Part shown: in pieces, positions 16,347 through 26,761 of the stretch
Position numbering within the stretch: position 1 is the stretch's first letter
How the letters are laid out: each line of letters opens with the position of its first letter
Assembly (NCBI GenBank): GCA_016703645.1
Contig: JADJBR010000009.1
Span: 1 to 64,000, forward strand
Length of the DNA: 64,000 bases
DNA from: Zoogloea sp.
Lineage (GTDB): Bacteria; Pseudomonadota; Gammaproteobacteria; Burkholderiales; Rhodocyclaceae
Direction of reading: 5' to 3'
Notes under the pieces: generated by a model
What the model saw: the letters and a program-made list of their open reading frames with translations, nothing else
What the model was told of the DNA's origin: nothing
Database searches by the model: none
Position numbers and translations under genes: made by a program

Positions 16347-18512
16347 TCAGTACTTGACGCGGGCGTAGTAAGTTTTCTCCGAAGCCTGCCGAGCCTCGCC
16401 GAGGGTCCGGATGCCCATCTCGGCCAGCAGCGGGATCATGCGCAGGAAGACCTCGCCGGTCACGATGGCATCCCCCATGGCCGTATGCCGGCCCATGATG
16501 TTCACCCCCATGCGCTCGCAGATCGCTTCGAGCCGGTGGGACTCCTGGGCCGGATGGATGACCGCCGACAACAGCAGGGTATCGAGCACGGGCTGGGAGA
16601 AACGGATGCCGGTGCTTTCCTCCTTGAGCTGCAGGAAGCGCATGTCGAAGGCGGCGTTGTGGGCCACCAGCACCGTGTCTTCGGAGAAGGCATGGAAAGC
16701 CGGCAGAACCTTGACCATGGGTGGCTGGCCTACCAGCATTTCCGGGGTGATGCCATGGATCTTGGTGGACGCCTCGGGCAGCTCGCGCAGGGGGTCCACC
16801 AACTGGTCAAAGGACTCCGACTTGAGCAGCTTGCCATTGACGATGCGGGTGGCACCGATCTGGATGATTTCGTCGCCCTCGGACGGATTAAGGCCGGTGG
16901 TCTCGGTGTCGAAGACGGTGAAGGTCAGCTCGGAGAGCAGGCGGTCGTCCAGGGCATGGCTCGCTTCGGTCTGCTTGAACAGGTCGAAATCGTAGTACTC
17001 GGGCCGGCTCTCGCCCTTCAGGAAAGCCCCCGCCTCCACCTGCTCCTGGGGCGCGGCAGAGGGCAGCAGCAGGCGGAAGAAGGCCCGGTGCTGGGTTTTC
17101 TCGCGCTGCAGCCAGATCTCCCCGTCGTGACGTTCGATCACATCGCGCACGGTGAGGGGCGAGCTCTCGCCGGCGAAGGTCATGGGCTCCAGCTCCCAGG
17201 CCATCACGGTTTCGGTGCTCATGGCCTGCCCCGACCAGATGATGTCCAGGTGCACCAGCCGGCCCGCGGCCGTAAGGCGCAGGCGCACTTCGCGCACCTC
17301 GAACTCGTCCGACAGACGGCTCACCAGGTAGCTGATGGCCTGGAGCAGGGAGAAGCTGTCCACCTTCACCCAGACCCCCGGATCCACGTCCTCGATCTTG
17401 GTGGGGAGACTGACTTTCTTTTCAATGCGCCGCTGGGCCGCGGCCACCAGGTCGGCGCCCAGCATCTCGTCGAGGGGCCAGCGGGTCTTCAGGGAATCGG
17501 CAAAGGCGTTGGCCGTTTCATCGAGCCGGGCGCTCATGCCCTGTACTTCGTCGCGCACCACGCTCAGGAAGCGCTCCTTCAGCTCCGGATCGAGATCGGG
17601 ATACTCCAGCATTTCGGCGGCGGCCCGCAGGTTGGCCAGGGACGAGCGGCTGCCCTCGGTGAGGGAGTGGAGCATCTGGTCGCGACGGGTTTCGGCCTCG
17701 AAATTGCGGGTGATGTTGTCGAGCATCAGCACGAAGCCGGACACGGCATTCTCCGCCTCGCCCTCCACCGCCGACAGCACCGGCGCCATCTGCACCCGCA
17801 GCAACTGGCCGGCCCGGGTGGTGGTGACGAAGTTGGCCACCGGCTGGGAACTCTGGCGACGGATGCGTTCCTGGATGCTTTCCAGGGCATGCACGATCAG
17901 GTTGCGCTCGAAGACCGCGTAGATCGAACGCCCCAGGCCGATGATCTCACCGCCGCCCGCTGCCGTGGGCGCATCGGACAAGGCCCGGAACTGCAGCCGC
18001 GCCCGGCTGTTGTAGAGCAGGATGCGGCCGTCGAGGTTGCACACCACCACGCTCTGGTTGAGCTCCGACATCAGCGCGGCAAGCCGGTTGCGTTCCTCCT
18101 CGACCGACAGACGGGCCTCACGGATGCGGACCTCCACATCTTCCTGAAGGCTGCGCCGCTGATCCGCCAGGGCATTGACCGACTCGGCGATGCGCTGCAG
18201 TTCGGGCGAACCGGACGGCTTGAGGCGCCGGGACGGGTCGGTGCCGACAATCAGGCCGAGCTCATCGGCCAGCAGCGAAGGACCGAGGAGGTTGGCCTGG
18301 GCGAAGGACTTCATGAGGACGGCGGCTGCACCGGCACCCACCAGGGAAATCATCAGCAGGAGCCCCAGCCGCGGATTGAGGATGGGCTCGATGATGTCCC
18401 GCTCTTCCGGCGCCAGGTCACGCCATACCGTAATTCCCGCGGCAGCCATGACCGCCACCACCAGGGCGCAGGCGGTGAGGACCGCCAATACCTGCCGGGA
18501 CTTGACGCTCAT
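16347..18512 (-). CDS. Membrane PAS/pseudo-histidine-kinase fused to a DEDDh 3'-5' exonuclease (DnaQ-like)
   Basis: 721 residues from ATG 18512, which overlaps the receiver gene stop (ATGA). Two N-terminal membrane helices (about 8-30 and 48-66) precede a HAMP-like/coiled region, a PAS-like region (about 145-260) and a region resembling HisKA plus a degraded ATPase. Where a kinase has HELRTPL this protein has EGSRSSLANL, so the phospho-acceptor histidine is missing. The C-terminal 190 residues are a DnaQ-type exonuclease: FDTETTG (D and E), HGIT, LVAHNAAFDMRFL and HTAMGDA give the DEDDh set. This fusion recurs next to acetate-type symporter/kinase loci. Its substrate is unknown; signalling RNA or DNA turnover is a guess. 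Confidence 0.85.
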   Translation of the reverse strand: MSVKSRQVLAVLTACALVVAVMAAAGITVWRDLAPEERDIIEPILNPRLGLLLMISLVGAGAAAVLMKSFAQANLLGPSLLADELGLIVGTDPSRRLKPSGSPELQRIAESVNALADQRRSLQEDVEVRIREARLSVEEERNRLAALMSELNQSVVVCNLDGRILLYNSRARLQFRALSDAPTAAGGGEIIGLGRSIYAVFERNLIVHALESIQERIRRQSSQPVANFVTTTRAGQLLRVQMAPVLSAVEGEAENAVSGFVLMLDNITRNFEAETRRDQMLHSLTEGSRSSLANLRAAAEMLEYPDLDPELKERFLSVVRDEVQGMSARLDETANAFADSLKTRWPLDEMLGADLVAAAQRRIEKKVSLPTKIEDVDPGVWVKVDSFSLLQAISYLVSRLSDEFEVREVRLRLTAAGRLVHLDIIWSGQAMSTETVMAWELEPMTFAGESSPLTVRDVIERHDGEIWLQREKTQHRAFFRLLLPSAAPQEQVEAGAFLKGESRPEYYDFDLFKQTEASHALDDRLLSELTFTVFDTETTGLNPSEGDEIIQIGATRIVNGKLLKSESFDQLVDPLRELPEASTKIHGITPEMLVGQPPMVKVLPAFHAFSEDTVLVAHNAAFDMRFLQLKEESTGIRFSQPVLDTLLLSAVIHPAQESHRLEAICERMGVNIMGRHTAMGDAIVTGEVFLRMIPLLAEMGIRTLGEARQASEKTYYARVKY

Positions 18513-18883
18513 GCCGGCACATCCAGCAATGCCTTGACCTTGGTCACCAGCTCCTTGGTGGAAAAGGGCTTGGTCATGTAGGCATCCGCCCCCATGGCCA
18601 GGCCCTTGGTGACTTCGGTCTCGCGGCCCTTGGCGGTGAGCATCAGGATGCGCGTGCCCTGCAGGGCCGCCTCGGCACGGATCTCCTGGCACACCTCGTA
18701 ACCGTTCTTGCGCGGCATCATCACATCCAGCAGGATGAGATCGGGCGCCTCGGCCCGCGCCTTGTCGAGGGCCTCCTGGCCATCGTGGGCGATGCACACG
18801 ACAAAGCCCTCGCGCTTCATCAGAAATTCAAGCGAAATGACGATGTTCTGTTCGTCGTCGGCAATCAGTATTTTTTTGGCCAT
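18509..18883 (-). CDS. Single-domain response regulator
   Basis: 124 residues, receiver domain only. Conserved acidic pair in IADDEQN, phospho-acceptor Asp in LLDVMMPRKNG, Thr in LMLTAKG, Lys in TKPFSTKELV. No output domain, so it likely shuttles phosphate or acts by protein contact. It lies between the symporter-type histidine kinase and the pseudo-kinase/exonuclease, overlapping the latter by 4 nt. It is the likely partner of the kinase at 18960. Confidence 0.9.
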   Translation of the reverse strand: MAKKILIADDEQNIVISLEFLMKREGFVVCIAHDGQEALDKARAEAPDLILLDVMMPRKNGYEVCQEIRAEAALQGTRILMLTAKGRETEVTKGLAMGADAYMTKPFSTKELVTKVKALLDVPA

Positions 18884-18959
18884 TCAGTCTCCTCCCCATC
18901 CTCGCCCGGGTCGAGGCAGCAGCATGCGAACCTCATTCCAGGGCGCGATTCCCTGTAGT

Positions 18960-21713
18960 TTATCCTGCCTCATCTTTCGTTTCTGTTGATTTGCCGCAAG
19001 GCATCAGAAACGAGAAACATGCGCCCTCTCCGGCGGCACTCTCCACCCACAGCCGGCCGCCATAGTGTTCGACGATCTGACGGCTGATCGGCAGACCCAG
19101 TCCGGTGCCCTGGGGCTTGTCGGTCATGGTGTTGCCCCCCTGCCGGAACTTCTCGAAAACCACCAATTGCTCCTCAGGCGTCAGGCCCGGGCCGTTGTCC
19201 CGCACATCCACACGCAGGCCCTCGGCACATTCGGCAAGGGCGACCCACACCCGCCCGCGCCCTGCGTCCACGAATTTGACCGCGTTGGAAAGCAGGTTGA
19301 GCATCACCTGGACAAGACGGTCGCGGTCGGCCAGCAGGATGGGCACCTGCCCCGGCAGTGCCATGTCGAGGGTCACGCCCTTGTCCTTGAAAAGCTGGCT
19401 GGTGGACGCGGCCGCCTGCTCGATCACCTCCACCAGGCTGACCTCGCCGTTGTGCCAGTCAGCGTGACCGGACTCGATCTTGGCCATGTCGAGAACCTGA
19501 TTGACCAGGCGGGTGAGGCGTTCGGTTTCGCTGACGATGATGCCCAGAAAACGCTTGCGCTCGGCCAGGTCGATGCGCGGATCTTCGAGCAGCATCTCGG
19601 AGAAGGCCCGGATCGAAGTGAGCGGCGTGCGCAGCTCGTGGGTCACCGAGGACATGAAGTCATCCTTCAGGCGGTCAAGCTCCTTGAGGCGCTCGTTGGC
19701 GCTGCGCAACTCGGCGGTGGCGGCCTCCAGCTCCCGGGATTTCTGCTCAAGGCGCTTTGAGTAGGCGCGCACCTGGGACGCCTCGTCGAGGATGTTCATC
19801 ACCTCATCGAGGCCCAGGGGCTCTTCCTTCACCACCGAGGAAACCATCACCCGGGCCGATGCGCTGCCGATGGCGCCGGCCAGGGTGGTTTCGGCAAAAT
19901 GCACCAGCCCCGCATCGGCGGGCAGAACCTCCACCGAAGCCGCGCCACGGCTGCGGGCATAGTCGGCAAAGGCGTTGCGCGCCCGTTCTGGCCCGATGAA
20001 GCGACCGATCAGGGGCAGCAGGTCGCCGATCTGCGCGCTCCCGCGCCAGAAGGCTCCGCCGGCGGGCCGGCTCTGCTTGAAGACATCCACGAAGAGGGTT
20101 GCCTGGCCCGCCTCGACGGCGTTGGGGGAGCGCATCAGGGACACGCACACATAGGCCCCCACGTTGGCGAGCAGGCTCCAGTAGAGGCTGTGGGCAATCG
20201 GATCCAGGCCCTTCATGCCGAAGAGCTCCTGGGGACGCAGGACTTCCAGCCCCAGGAAGCCTGCCTGCAGGAACTCGATCGGCAGCCAGCCCGACTTGGC
20301 GAACGAGGGCAGCAGCAGGGTGTACAGCCACACCACGAACCCGCTCGACAGGCCGGCCAGGGCACCGGCCCGGGTGGCGCCGCGCCAGTACATCCCGCCG
20401 ATGATGGCCGGCGCAAACTGGGCCACGGCGGCAAAGCTGATCAGCCCGATGCTGACCAGCGCATGGGCCTCCCCCGCGAGGCGGAAATACAGATAGCCAA
20501 GAAGCAGGATGAGGATGATTGCACTGCGCCGGATGCCCAGCAGCAAGCCCGACAGATCCTCCCTGCCCTGCAGCGCGAGCCAGCGATAACGCAGCAACAC
20601 GGGCATCACCAGATCGTTGCAGACCATGGTGGACAGGGCGATGGTCTCCACGATGACCATACCCGTCGCCGCAGACAGGCCGCCGATGAAGACCAGCAGG
20701 GCCAGCCAGCCATGGCCCTGGGCCATGGGCAGGGTCAGCACGAAGGTGTCGGCATCCACATCCTGACCGGCAAAGTGCATCAACCCGCCCAGGGCGATGG
20801 GCAACACGAAGATGTTGATCAGCAGCAGGTACAGGGGAAACAGCCAGATGGCCCGGCGCAGGTGGTTCTCGTTGACGTTCTCCACCACCGCCACCTGGAA
20901 CTGGCGTGGCAGGAACATCACCGCCAGCATGGACAGCAAGGTCAGCGCAAACCAGTTGCCATAGGTGTTGCCCCCGGCATTCATGGTCATCAGATTCTGC
21001 AGCCTGGGCTCCAGGGCGGCCCGCGAGAAAAGATCCCCGAACCCATCGAAGAGCCCGAAGGTGACGAAGACCCCCACCGCCATGAAGATCACCAGCTTCA
21101 CCACCGACTCGAAGGCCACGGCGGCCACCATGCCTTCATGGCGCTCGGTGGCGTCCAGGTGGCGGGTGCCGAAAAGAATGGTGAAGGCCGCCATGATCAG
21201 CGCAATGTAAAGCGTCGTGTCGGCCATCCACGATACCGTGCCGGCCTTGGCGGGCATGATGATGTCGGGATAGTGAATGAGGATGGCATAGCTGCTGGAC
21301 ACCGCCTTCAGCTGCAGGGCGATGTAGGGGATCACGCCCAGCACCGCAATCACCGTGACCAGCCCGCCGAGCAGGTGACTCTTGCCATAGCGGGAGGCGA
21401 TGAAATCGGCGATGGAGGTGATGCGGTGCGCCTTGCCGATGCGCACCATCTTCAGCATGACGAACCACCACAGGGCCACCACCAGGGTCGGCCCGAGGAA
21501 GATCGGCACGAAGCCCAGCCCCGATGAGGCCGCCCTGCCCACGCTGCCGTAGTAGGTCCAGGTGGTGCAATACACCGCCAGGGACAGGGCGTAGATGGTG
21601 GGATTGGCGATGATCGAGCGGCCCGCGTCAGCACGCTTGTCGCCCACGTAGGCCACCGCGAAGAGCAGGGCAAGATAGAGGAAGGAGATGGCAACGATGA
21701 CGGTACTGGTCAT
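18960..21713 (-). CDS. Sodium:solute symporter-type sensor histidine kinase (CbrA/CrbS class)
   Basis: 917 residues. The N-terminal half (to about 520) is a 13-helix SSS transporter-like sensor (IANPTIYALSLAVYCTTWTYYG begins the family pattern). A STAC-like segment follows (AETTLAGAIGSASARVM), then a coiled coil, HisKA with SSVTHELRTPLTSIRAF (active His) and HATPase with NLLSNAVKF, DNGPGL and GTGLGLPIS. No PAS domain is apparent between STAC and HisKA. Kinases of this architecture (CrbS in Vibrio, CbrA in Pseudomonas) sense carbon-source uptake and control acetate or amino-acid use. Coupling to the receiver at 18509 and the symporter at 12319 fits that role. No LuxR-type CrbR regulator is encoded in the window. 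Confidence 0.9.
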   Translation of the reverse strand: MTSTVIVAISFLYLALLFAVAYVGDKRADAGRSIIANPTIYALSLAVYCTTWTYYGSVGRAASSGLGFVPIFLGPTLVVALWWFVMLKMVRIGKAHRITSIADFIASRYGKSHLLGGLVTVIAVLGVIPYIALQLKAVSSSYAILIHYPDIIMPAKAGTVSWMADTTLYIALIMAAFTILFGTRHLDATERHEGMVAAVAFESVVKLVIFMAVGVFVTFGLFDGFGDLFSRAALEPRLQNLMTMNAGGNTYGNWFALTLLSMLAVMFLPRQFQVAVVENVNENHLRRAIWLFPLYLLLINIFVLPIALGGLMHFAGQDVDADTFVLTLPMAQGHGWLALLVFIGGLSAATGMVIVETIALSTMVCNDLVMPVLLRYRWLALQGREDLSGLLLGIRRSAIILILLLGYLYFRLAGEAHALVSIGLISFAAVAQFAPAIIGGMYWRGATRAGALAGLSSGFVVWLYTLLLPSFAKSGWLPIEFLQAGFLGLEVLRPQELFGMKGLDPIAHSLYWSLLANVGAYVCVSLMRSPNAVEAGQATLFVDVFKQSRPAGGAFWRGSAQIGDLLPLIGRFIGPERARNAFADYARSRGAASVEVLPADAGLVHFAETTLAGAIGSASARVMVSSVVKEEPLGLDEVMNILDEASQVRAYSKRLEQKSRELEAATAELRSANERLKELDRLKDDFMSSVTHELRTPLTSIRAFSEMLLEDPRIDLAERKRFLGIIVSETERLTRLVNQVLDMAKIESGHADWHNGEVSLVEVIEQAAASTSQLFKDKGVTLDMALPGQVPILLADRDRLVQVMLNLLSNAVKFVDAGRGRVWVALAECAEGLRVDVRDNGPGLTPEEQLVVFEKFRQGGNTMTDKPQGTGLGLPISRQIVEHYGGRLWVESAAGEGACFSFLMPCGKSTETKDEAG

Positions 21714-21757
21714 GACCGCCCCCTACCTGCGAAATGACTGCCGCGCGTCATGGCGGC

Positions 21758-21949
21758 CTAGCGCTCGATGATCCAGGCCATCAGGGCAATCACAGCCGCC
21801 CAAACGCCGAAGACATAAAGATAAAGGGAGGGAATGCCGAACCACGCCCGCGCCGTGTCGAACACCGACAGGACCGGATAGTTCACCACCACCCAGCCCA
21901 GCACGAACAACGCCACCAGGCGCTGCCCGGTCAAGGTCGCCTTGATCAT
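21758..21949 (-). CDS. Small inner-membrane protein
   Basis: 63 residues from ATG 21949, preceded by a strong ribosome site (GGAGGGGAG). Two membrane helices: about 10-28 (LVALFVLGWVVVNYPVL) and 40-60 (LYLYVFGVWAAVIALMAWII). It sits 44 nt before the symporter-type kinase and is probably cotranscribed with it. I know no function; small proteins of this kind are common upstream of CbrA/CrbS-class kinases. Confidence 0.75.
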   Translation of the reverse strand: MIKATLTGQRLVALFVLGWVVVNYPVLSVFDTARAWFGIPSLYLYVFGVWAAVIALMAWIIER

Positions 21950-22057
21950 GTCTCCCCTCCCACGTACTGCTTTATTGGTATGTGGGGAAGTTATAAACCG
22001 AAACGTCCGGCTTGGCGAGTACCCCGGGGCATTCGTGGCGAGGGCAGGCAACGCAGA

Positions 22058-22710
22058 ATCGGGATAGGGGCGGCCAGGTTACCTGACCGACCCCTCCCCC
22101 ACCACCCGGCATGCGGGTCCGCACCGGGCGGTTGGAATCGTTGAGGACGGAGCGCTTTAAGTTACCTCGACGCACCACCTGAGTCTGTTTGTTCTCGACT
22201 CGCCCGGATGGGTTTCTCGCTGCCAGCGCCCGCTCGGGCTTCACCCTTGCCGGCCTTCTGGCGAGCTTCGCCTGAGCGAACATCTGAGACATTCCAATCC
22301 AGAGAGCCGAGGGACACACCCTCCGATTCCTTCGGCCCTTCCTCGGCGGCCTTCGACCTCACCGGTCCCGCCTCCAAGTACTACGGCCTCTGCTGACTTC
22401 TCGCTCCGGTTCGTCACCGTCGCCCTTTCAGGCACGAGGCGAGATCTCCCCAGGTAAGAACGCACTCCTTCTCTGCACAACCGCCGGATTTACGCCACTT
22501 CGCCTTGATCACGAGAGCTTCGCGGTCATTGGCCCGCTCGCCCTGCTCGGCAGCGCCTTCTATCCGGTTCTTGTTCATCGGCTCGCAGATTACGATCCAC
22601 GCTTCCTTCTCACGCTCGGTCGCCCTAACGCAGTTGCGCTTCACTTCGTTCGCTGTGATCAACTTACGGCGGGACTTACACCCGCAGGAGTGCGCCCATG
22701 CTGGGCGCAC
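22058..22710 (-). mobile_element. ORF-less group II intron inserted behind the groEL terminator
   Basis: About 653 nt on the minus strand. It begins with the group II 5' signature GTGCG (GTGCGCCCAGC at 22710) and has a domain V-like 33-nt hairpin at 22101-22133 (ACCGCCCGG paired with CCGGGTGGT). A domain VI-like stem follows (GGGGAGGGG with CCCCTATCCC), ending ...CCCGAT near 22058. Internal short reading frames hold no reverse-transcriptase motif (no YADD), so the intron-encoded maturase is gone. The 5' end lies directly after the T-tract of the groEL terminator, the target preference known for class C group II introns. Splicing would need a maturase supplied from elsewhere. The exact 3' boundary is an estimate. 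Confidence 0.7.
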
Positions 22711-22711
22711 C

Positions 22712-22741
22712 AAAGAAAAACCCCGCCGAAGCGGGGTTTTT
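22712..22741 (-). terminator. Rho-independent terminator of groESL
   Basis: Stem CCCCGC/GCGGGG with a TTCG tetraloop (22721-22736), flanked by an A-run and a T-run, 26 nt past the groEL stop. It works on the minus strand (GCGGGGTTTTTC), and the flanking A-run would also allow activity on the other strand. Confidence 0.9.
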
Positions 22742-22766
22742 CGGGACAACCGGGTCCGGCGGGAGA

Positions 22767-24419
<1,653 letters not shown>

Positions 24420-24489
24420 TTAGTACTCCTGAATTCTGGGGGTTCGGGCCGGACAGACCGCCGGCCGGCTTGCAGCGGATGCGGGAGGC

Positions 24490-24780
24490 TCAGGCCTCGA
24501 CCACGCCCATGATGTCTTCTTCGCGCATGACCAGCAGCTCCTGGCCATCGACCTTGACGGTCTGACCGGCGTACTTGCCGAACAGCACGCGGTCGCCCAC
24601 CTTCACATCCATCTTGCGGACGTCGCCGTTCTCAAGGATCTTGCCGTTGCCGACAGCCAGGATCTCGCCCTGGTCGGGCTTCTCGCCGGCAGAGTCAGGA
24701 ATGACGATACCGCTGGAGGTGGTGCGCTCGGCTTCAACACGCTTGACGATCACGCGATCATGCAAGGGACGGATTTTCAT
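24490..24780 (-). CDS. groS: Co-chaperonin GroES (Hsp10)
   Basis: 96 residues from ATG 24780 ([16 protein letters not shown]), the standard GroES start and length. It contains the mobile-loop region [19 protein letters not shown] and ends GVVEA. It caps GroEL. An in-frame upstream extension exists but lacks homology. First gene of the operon, with a leader of about 95 nt to the CIRCE element. Confidence 0.97.
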   Translation of the reverse strand: MKIRPLHDRVIVKRVEAERTTSSGIVIPDSAGEKPDQGEILAVGNGKILENGDVRKMDVKVGDRVLFGKYAGQTVKVDGQELLVMREEDIMGVVEA

Positions 24781-24876
24781 GTAGTGGTCTCCTACTCGGT
24801 TCAACACCGGGCAAACGTGCCCGACTCGGTAAATATCTGGGCCAGCAGCGACTGGCTTCGGGTGGCGGAGCCTTTG

Positions 24877-24903
24877 TTAGCACTCACCGCCAACGAGTGC
24901 TAA
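24877..24903 (-). promoter_or_regulatory. CIRCE operator (HrcA binding site) of groESL
   Basis: A perfect inverted repeat, TTAGCACTC, nine bases, GAGTGCTAA, identical to the CIRCE consensus. It starts at the downstream edge of the promoter -10 box, so the HrcA repressor would block transcription until heat shock. Confidence 0.97.
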
Positions 24904-24931
24904 TAATAGGGGCGACCTGTGACCTTTTCAA
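24903..24931 (-). promoter_or_regulatory. Sigma-70 promoter of groESL
   Basis: -35 TTGAAA (24926-24931), 17-nt spacer, -10 TATTAT (24903-24908) on the minus strand, abutting the CIRCE operator. Spacing and position indicate a vegetative promoter under HrcA control; no sigma-32 promoter is obvious. Confidence 0.75.
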
Positions 24932-24978
24932 GTCCGCCCGGGACGATTCTTTTCGTTCGCTCACGGACACCCGTCCGA

Positions 24979-25412
24979 TCAGGGCAGTCTCACCAGCACC
25001 GCACCGCAGGCGATCAGGACGGCGCCGGCGGTCCTCGGACGCCCCACCTGCGCCCCGGGAACACGGCGCCCCGTGCGGCCGCAAAGACCACTGAGGTTTC
25101 GCGCGGGGCCGCCATCGGGGGGGGATCGGCGCGGACGGCAAGACCCGGCCGGGTGGCCCCTTGTCGGCGGTCGCGATGCGCGGCTTCGCGGCACAGCCCT
25201 TGCGGCAGGATGCCTTCTGTCTTGCGCCGAATCGATGATGCTGCCAAGGATCCCGGCGGCCCTGCACCGGCCTTCGCCGACTTCCTGCGGGAGACCGGCG
25301 CCACTACCGCCGGGTACGCCAGCCAACCGGCCCACCCGCCCGTTCTATTGTCAAAAACTGTATAAACGTCAAATTCACCTAAAACAACTCCCACCGCGGG
25401 CGCATCCGGCAT
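24979..25412 (-). pseudogene. Remnant of an EamA/DMT-family permease (C-terminal half)
   Basis: Scattered frames keep the order of the second EamA repeat: YTVFDNRTGGWAGWLAYPAVV near 25385-25325, then PRETSVVFAAARGAVFPG near 25110-25050, and in another frame VGRPRTAGAVLIACGAVLVRLP ending at a TGA at 24979. Intact relatives have YTVVDG, ALRETSV.FA and a C-terminal GEPLGRRRLAGAAL. The stretch between is scrambled and the N-terminal half is absent. No start or full frame survives, so it is a decayed gene. Homology is judged by eye. Confidence 0.5.
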
Positions 25413-25555
25413 AGAATTGGCACCGACAGACTGCAATGCAGTTCGTCCCCTCGGCAGGAGATTCGATGGGGCGAACTGCGCTGTCCAAGCCAAGCCGAGC
25501 CCAGCCCCGTGAACGGTCTCGGCGCCGCCCACTCGAATCCGGGAGAACGTCCGTC

Positions 25556-26761
25556 ATGACAGCCACCACACTCCGCCTGTGTCACTCCGGCATGGATAAC
25601 CGGGCGCTGTATGCCTTCGAGATCTTTCTGTCGCGGGTGGGCCCCGGCGCCTGCCGGATCGCGGAGGAGGACGCGGCCGACGTGGCCTTCATCGACGTGG
25701 ACAATGACCTGGGCCCCTACCTGCTGGCCGGGCACCGCATGCTCTACCCCCACCGGCCGTTGATCGTCACCACCCAGGCCCCCGGGCAGCGCCCCGACCC
25801 CCTGACCGTGGAGGTCACCAAGCCCGTCGGTCTGGCCGCCTTCTCCGCTGCGCTTGAGAAAGTCCGCAGCCTGCTGCCACCCGCCGACACGGCCACCACC
25901 CTCGGCCTCCCGGACGCCGGCGACGAGCGGGGGGGCACCGTGGACAGCATTCCCGACGAGATCGCCCTCGACACCCTGAGTGGCGCGGGCCCCGATGAGG
26001 TCGCCCTGCTGCGCCGGTTCGAGGCCCGCATGGCAACCCTCCACGTCGGCTCCCTGCCCGATGCCGACCTGGACAACCCCGCCGCCCTCGCCGGCATCTA
26101 TTACGACCCGGCGAGCTTCCTGCAGGGGCTGGTGGCCCGGGCGATCACCCACGCCCGCGAGATCGGGCGCCCGGTACGCATCGACGACGCCCGCGGCACG
26201 GCCCTGATCCTCGACCCGCGCAACGGTCAGGCATGGACCACCCGCAGCCCCAATGCCCTGCGTGCCCTCGCCCAGCTCCCCACCCGCGGCACCCTCGCCA
26301 TGGCTCGCCAGGAGGCCGACACACCGCTGCCGGAGGGCGCCGTGGCCCGCCCCCTGGATGGTCTGGAGTGGGAGCTGGCCCTGTGGGCCTCGCGGGGACG
26401 TCTGCCCCGGGGTACCGGACTGGAGCACCCCATCCGCCTCAAGAGCTGGCCCAACCTCACCCGTCTGGCCGTGCCGCCGGAAGCCATGCGCATCGCCGGC
26501 CTGTGGTCGCGGGGCGAGCTGAGCCTGCGGGAGACCGTTGCCAGTCTGGGGGCGCCCCAGCGCTACGTCTTTGCCTTCTACAGCGCCTGTGCCGCCCTGG
26601 GTCACGTGGAGCAGGTGGTCGCACCGGCGCCCGCGGCAAAGCCCCGGAGCCCCGCCGCAGGGACCGCTGGCGAACCGGCGGCACTCCCTTCGCGCGGCCT
26701 GTTCAAGCGTGTTCTTGGCAAGCTCCTGGGTGCCCGCCTGGACAACCTTGCACCTGACTGA
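25556..26761 (+). CDS. Receiver-like N-terminal domain protein paired with a small GTPase, function unknown
   Basis: 401 residues from ATG 25556 with GGAG about 10 nt upstream. Residues 1-105 resemble a degenerate response-regulator receiver: AFIDVDNDLG in the place of the phospho-Asp strand, LIVTTQAP at the Thr strand and EVTKPVGLAAF with the conserved Lys-Pro. The remainder (about 150-370) is an alpha/beta region followed by a helical winged-helix-like domain (LSLRETVASLGAPQRYVFAF). A basic C-terminus follows. It overlaps the GTPase gene by 14 nt, so the two products probably act together. I do not recognise a named family for the whole protein. Confidence 0.75.
   Translation: MTATTLRLCHSGMDNRALYAFEIFLSRVGPGACRIAEEDAADVAFIDVDNDLGPYLLAGHRMLYPHRPLIVTTQAPGQRPDPLTVEVTKPVGLAAFSAALEKVRSLLPPADTATTLGLPDAGDERGGTVDSIPDEIALDTLSGAGPDEVALLRRFEARMATLHVGSLPDADLDNPAALAGIYYDPASFLQGLVARAITHAREIGRPVRIDDARGTALILDPRNGQAWTTRSPNALRALAQLPTRGTLAMARQEADTPLPEGAVARPLDGLEWELALWASRGRLPRGTGLEHPIRLKSWPNLTRLAVPPEAMRIAGLWSRGELSLRETVASLGAPQRYVFAFYSACAALGHVEQVVAPAPAAKPRSPAAGTAGEPAALPSRGLFKRVLGKLLGARLDNLAPD

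Noticed and set aside
19899-21527. Long plus-strand open frame over the symporter-type kinase
   Set aside because: Same antisense composition effect; the minus strand has clear SSS and kinase motifs.
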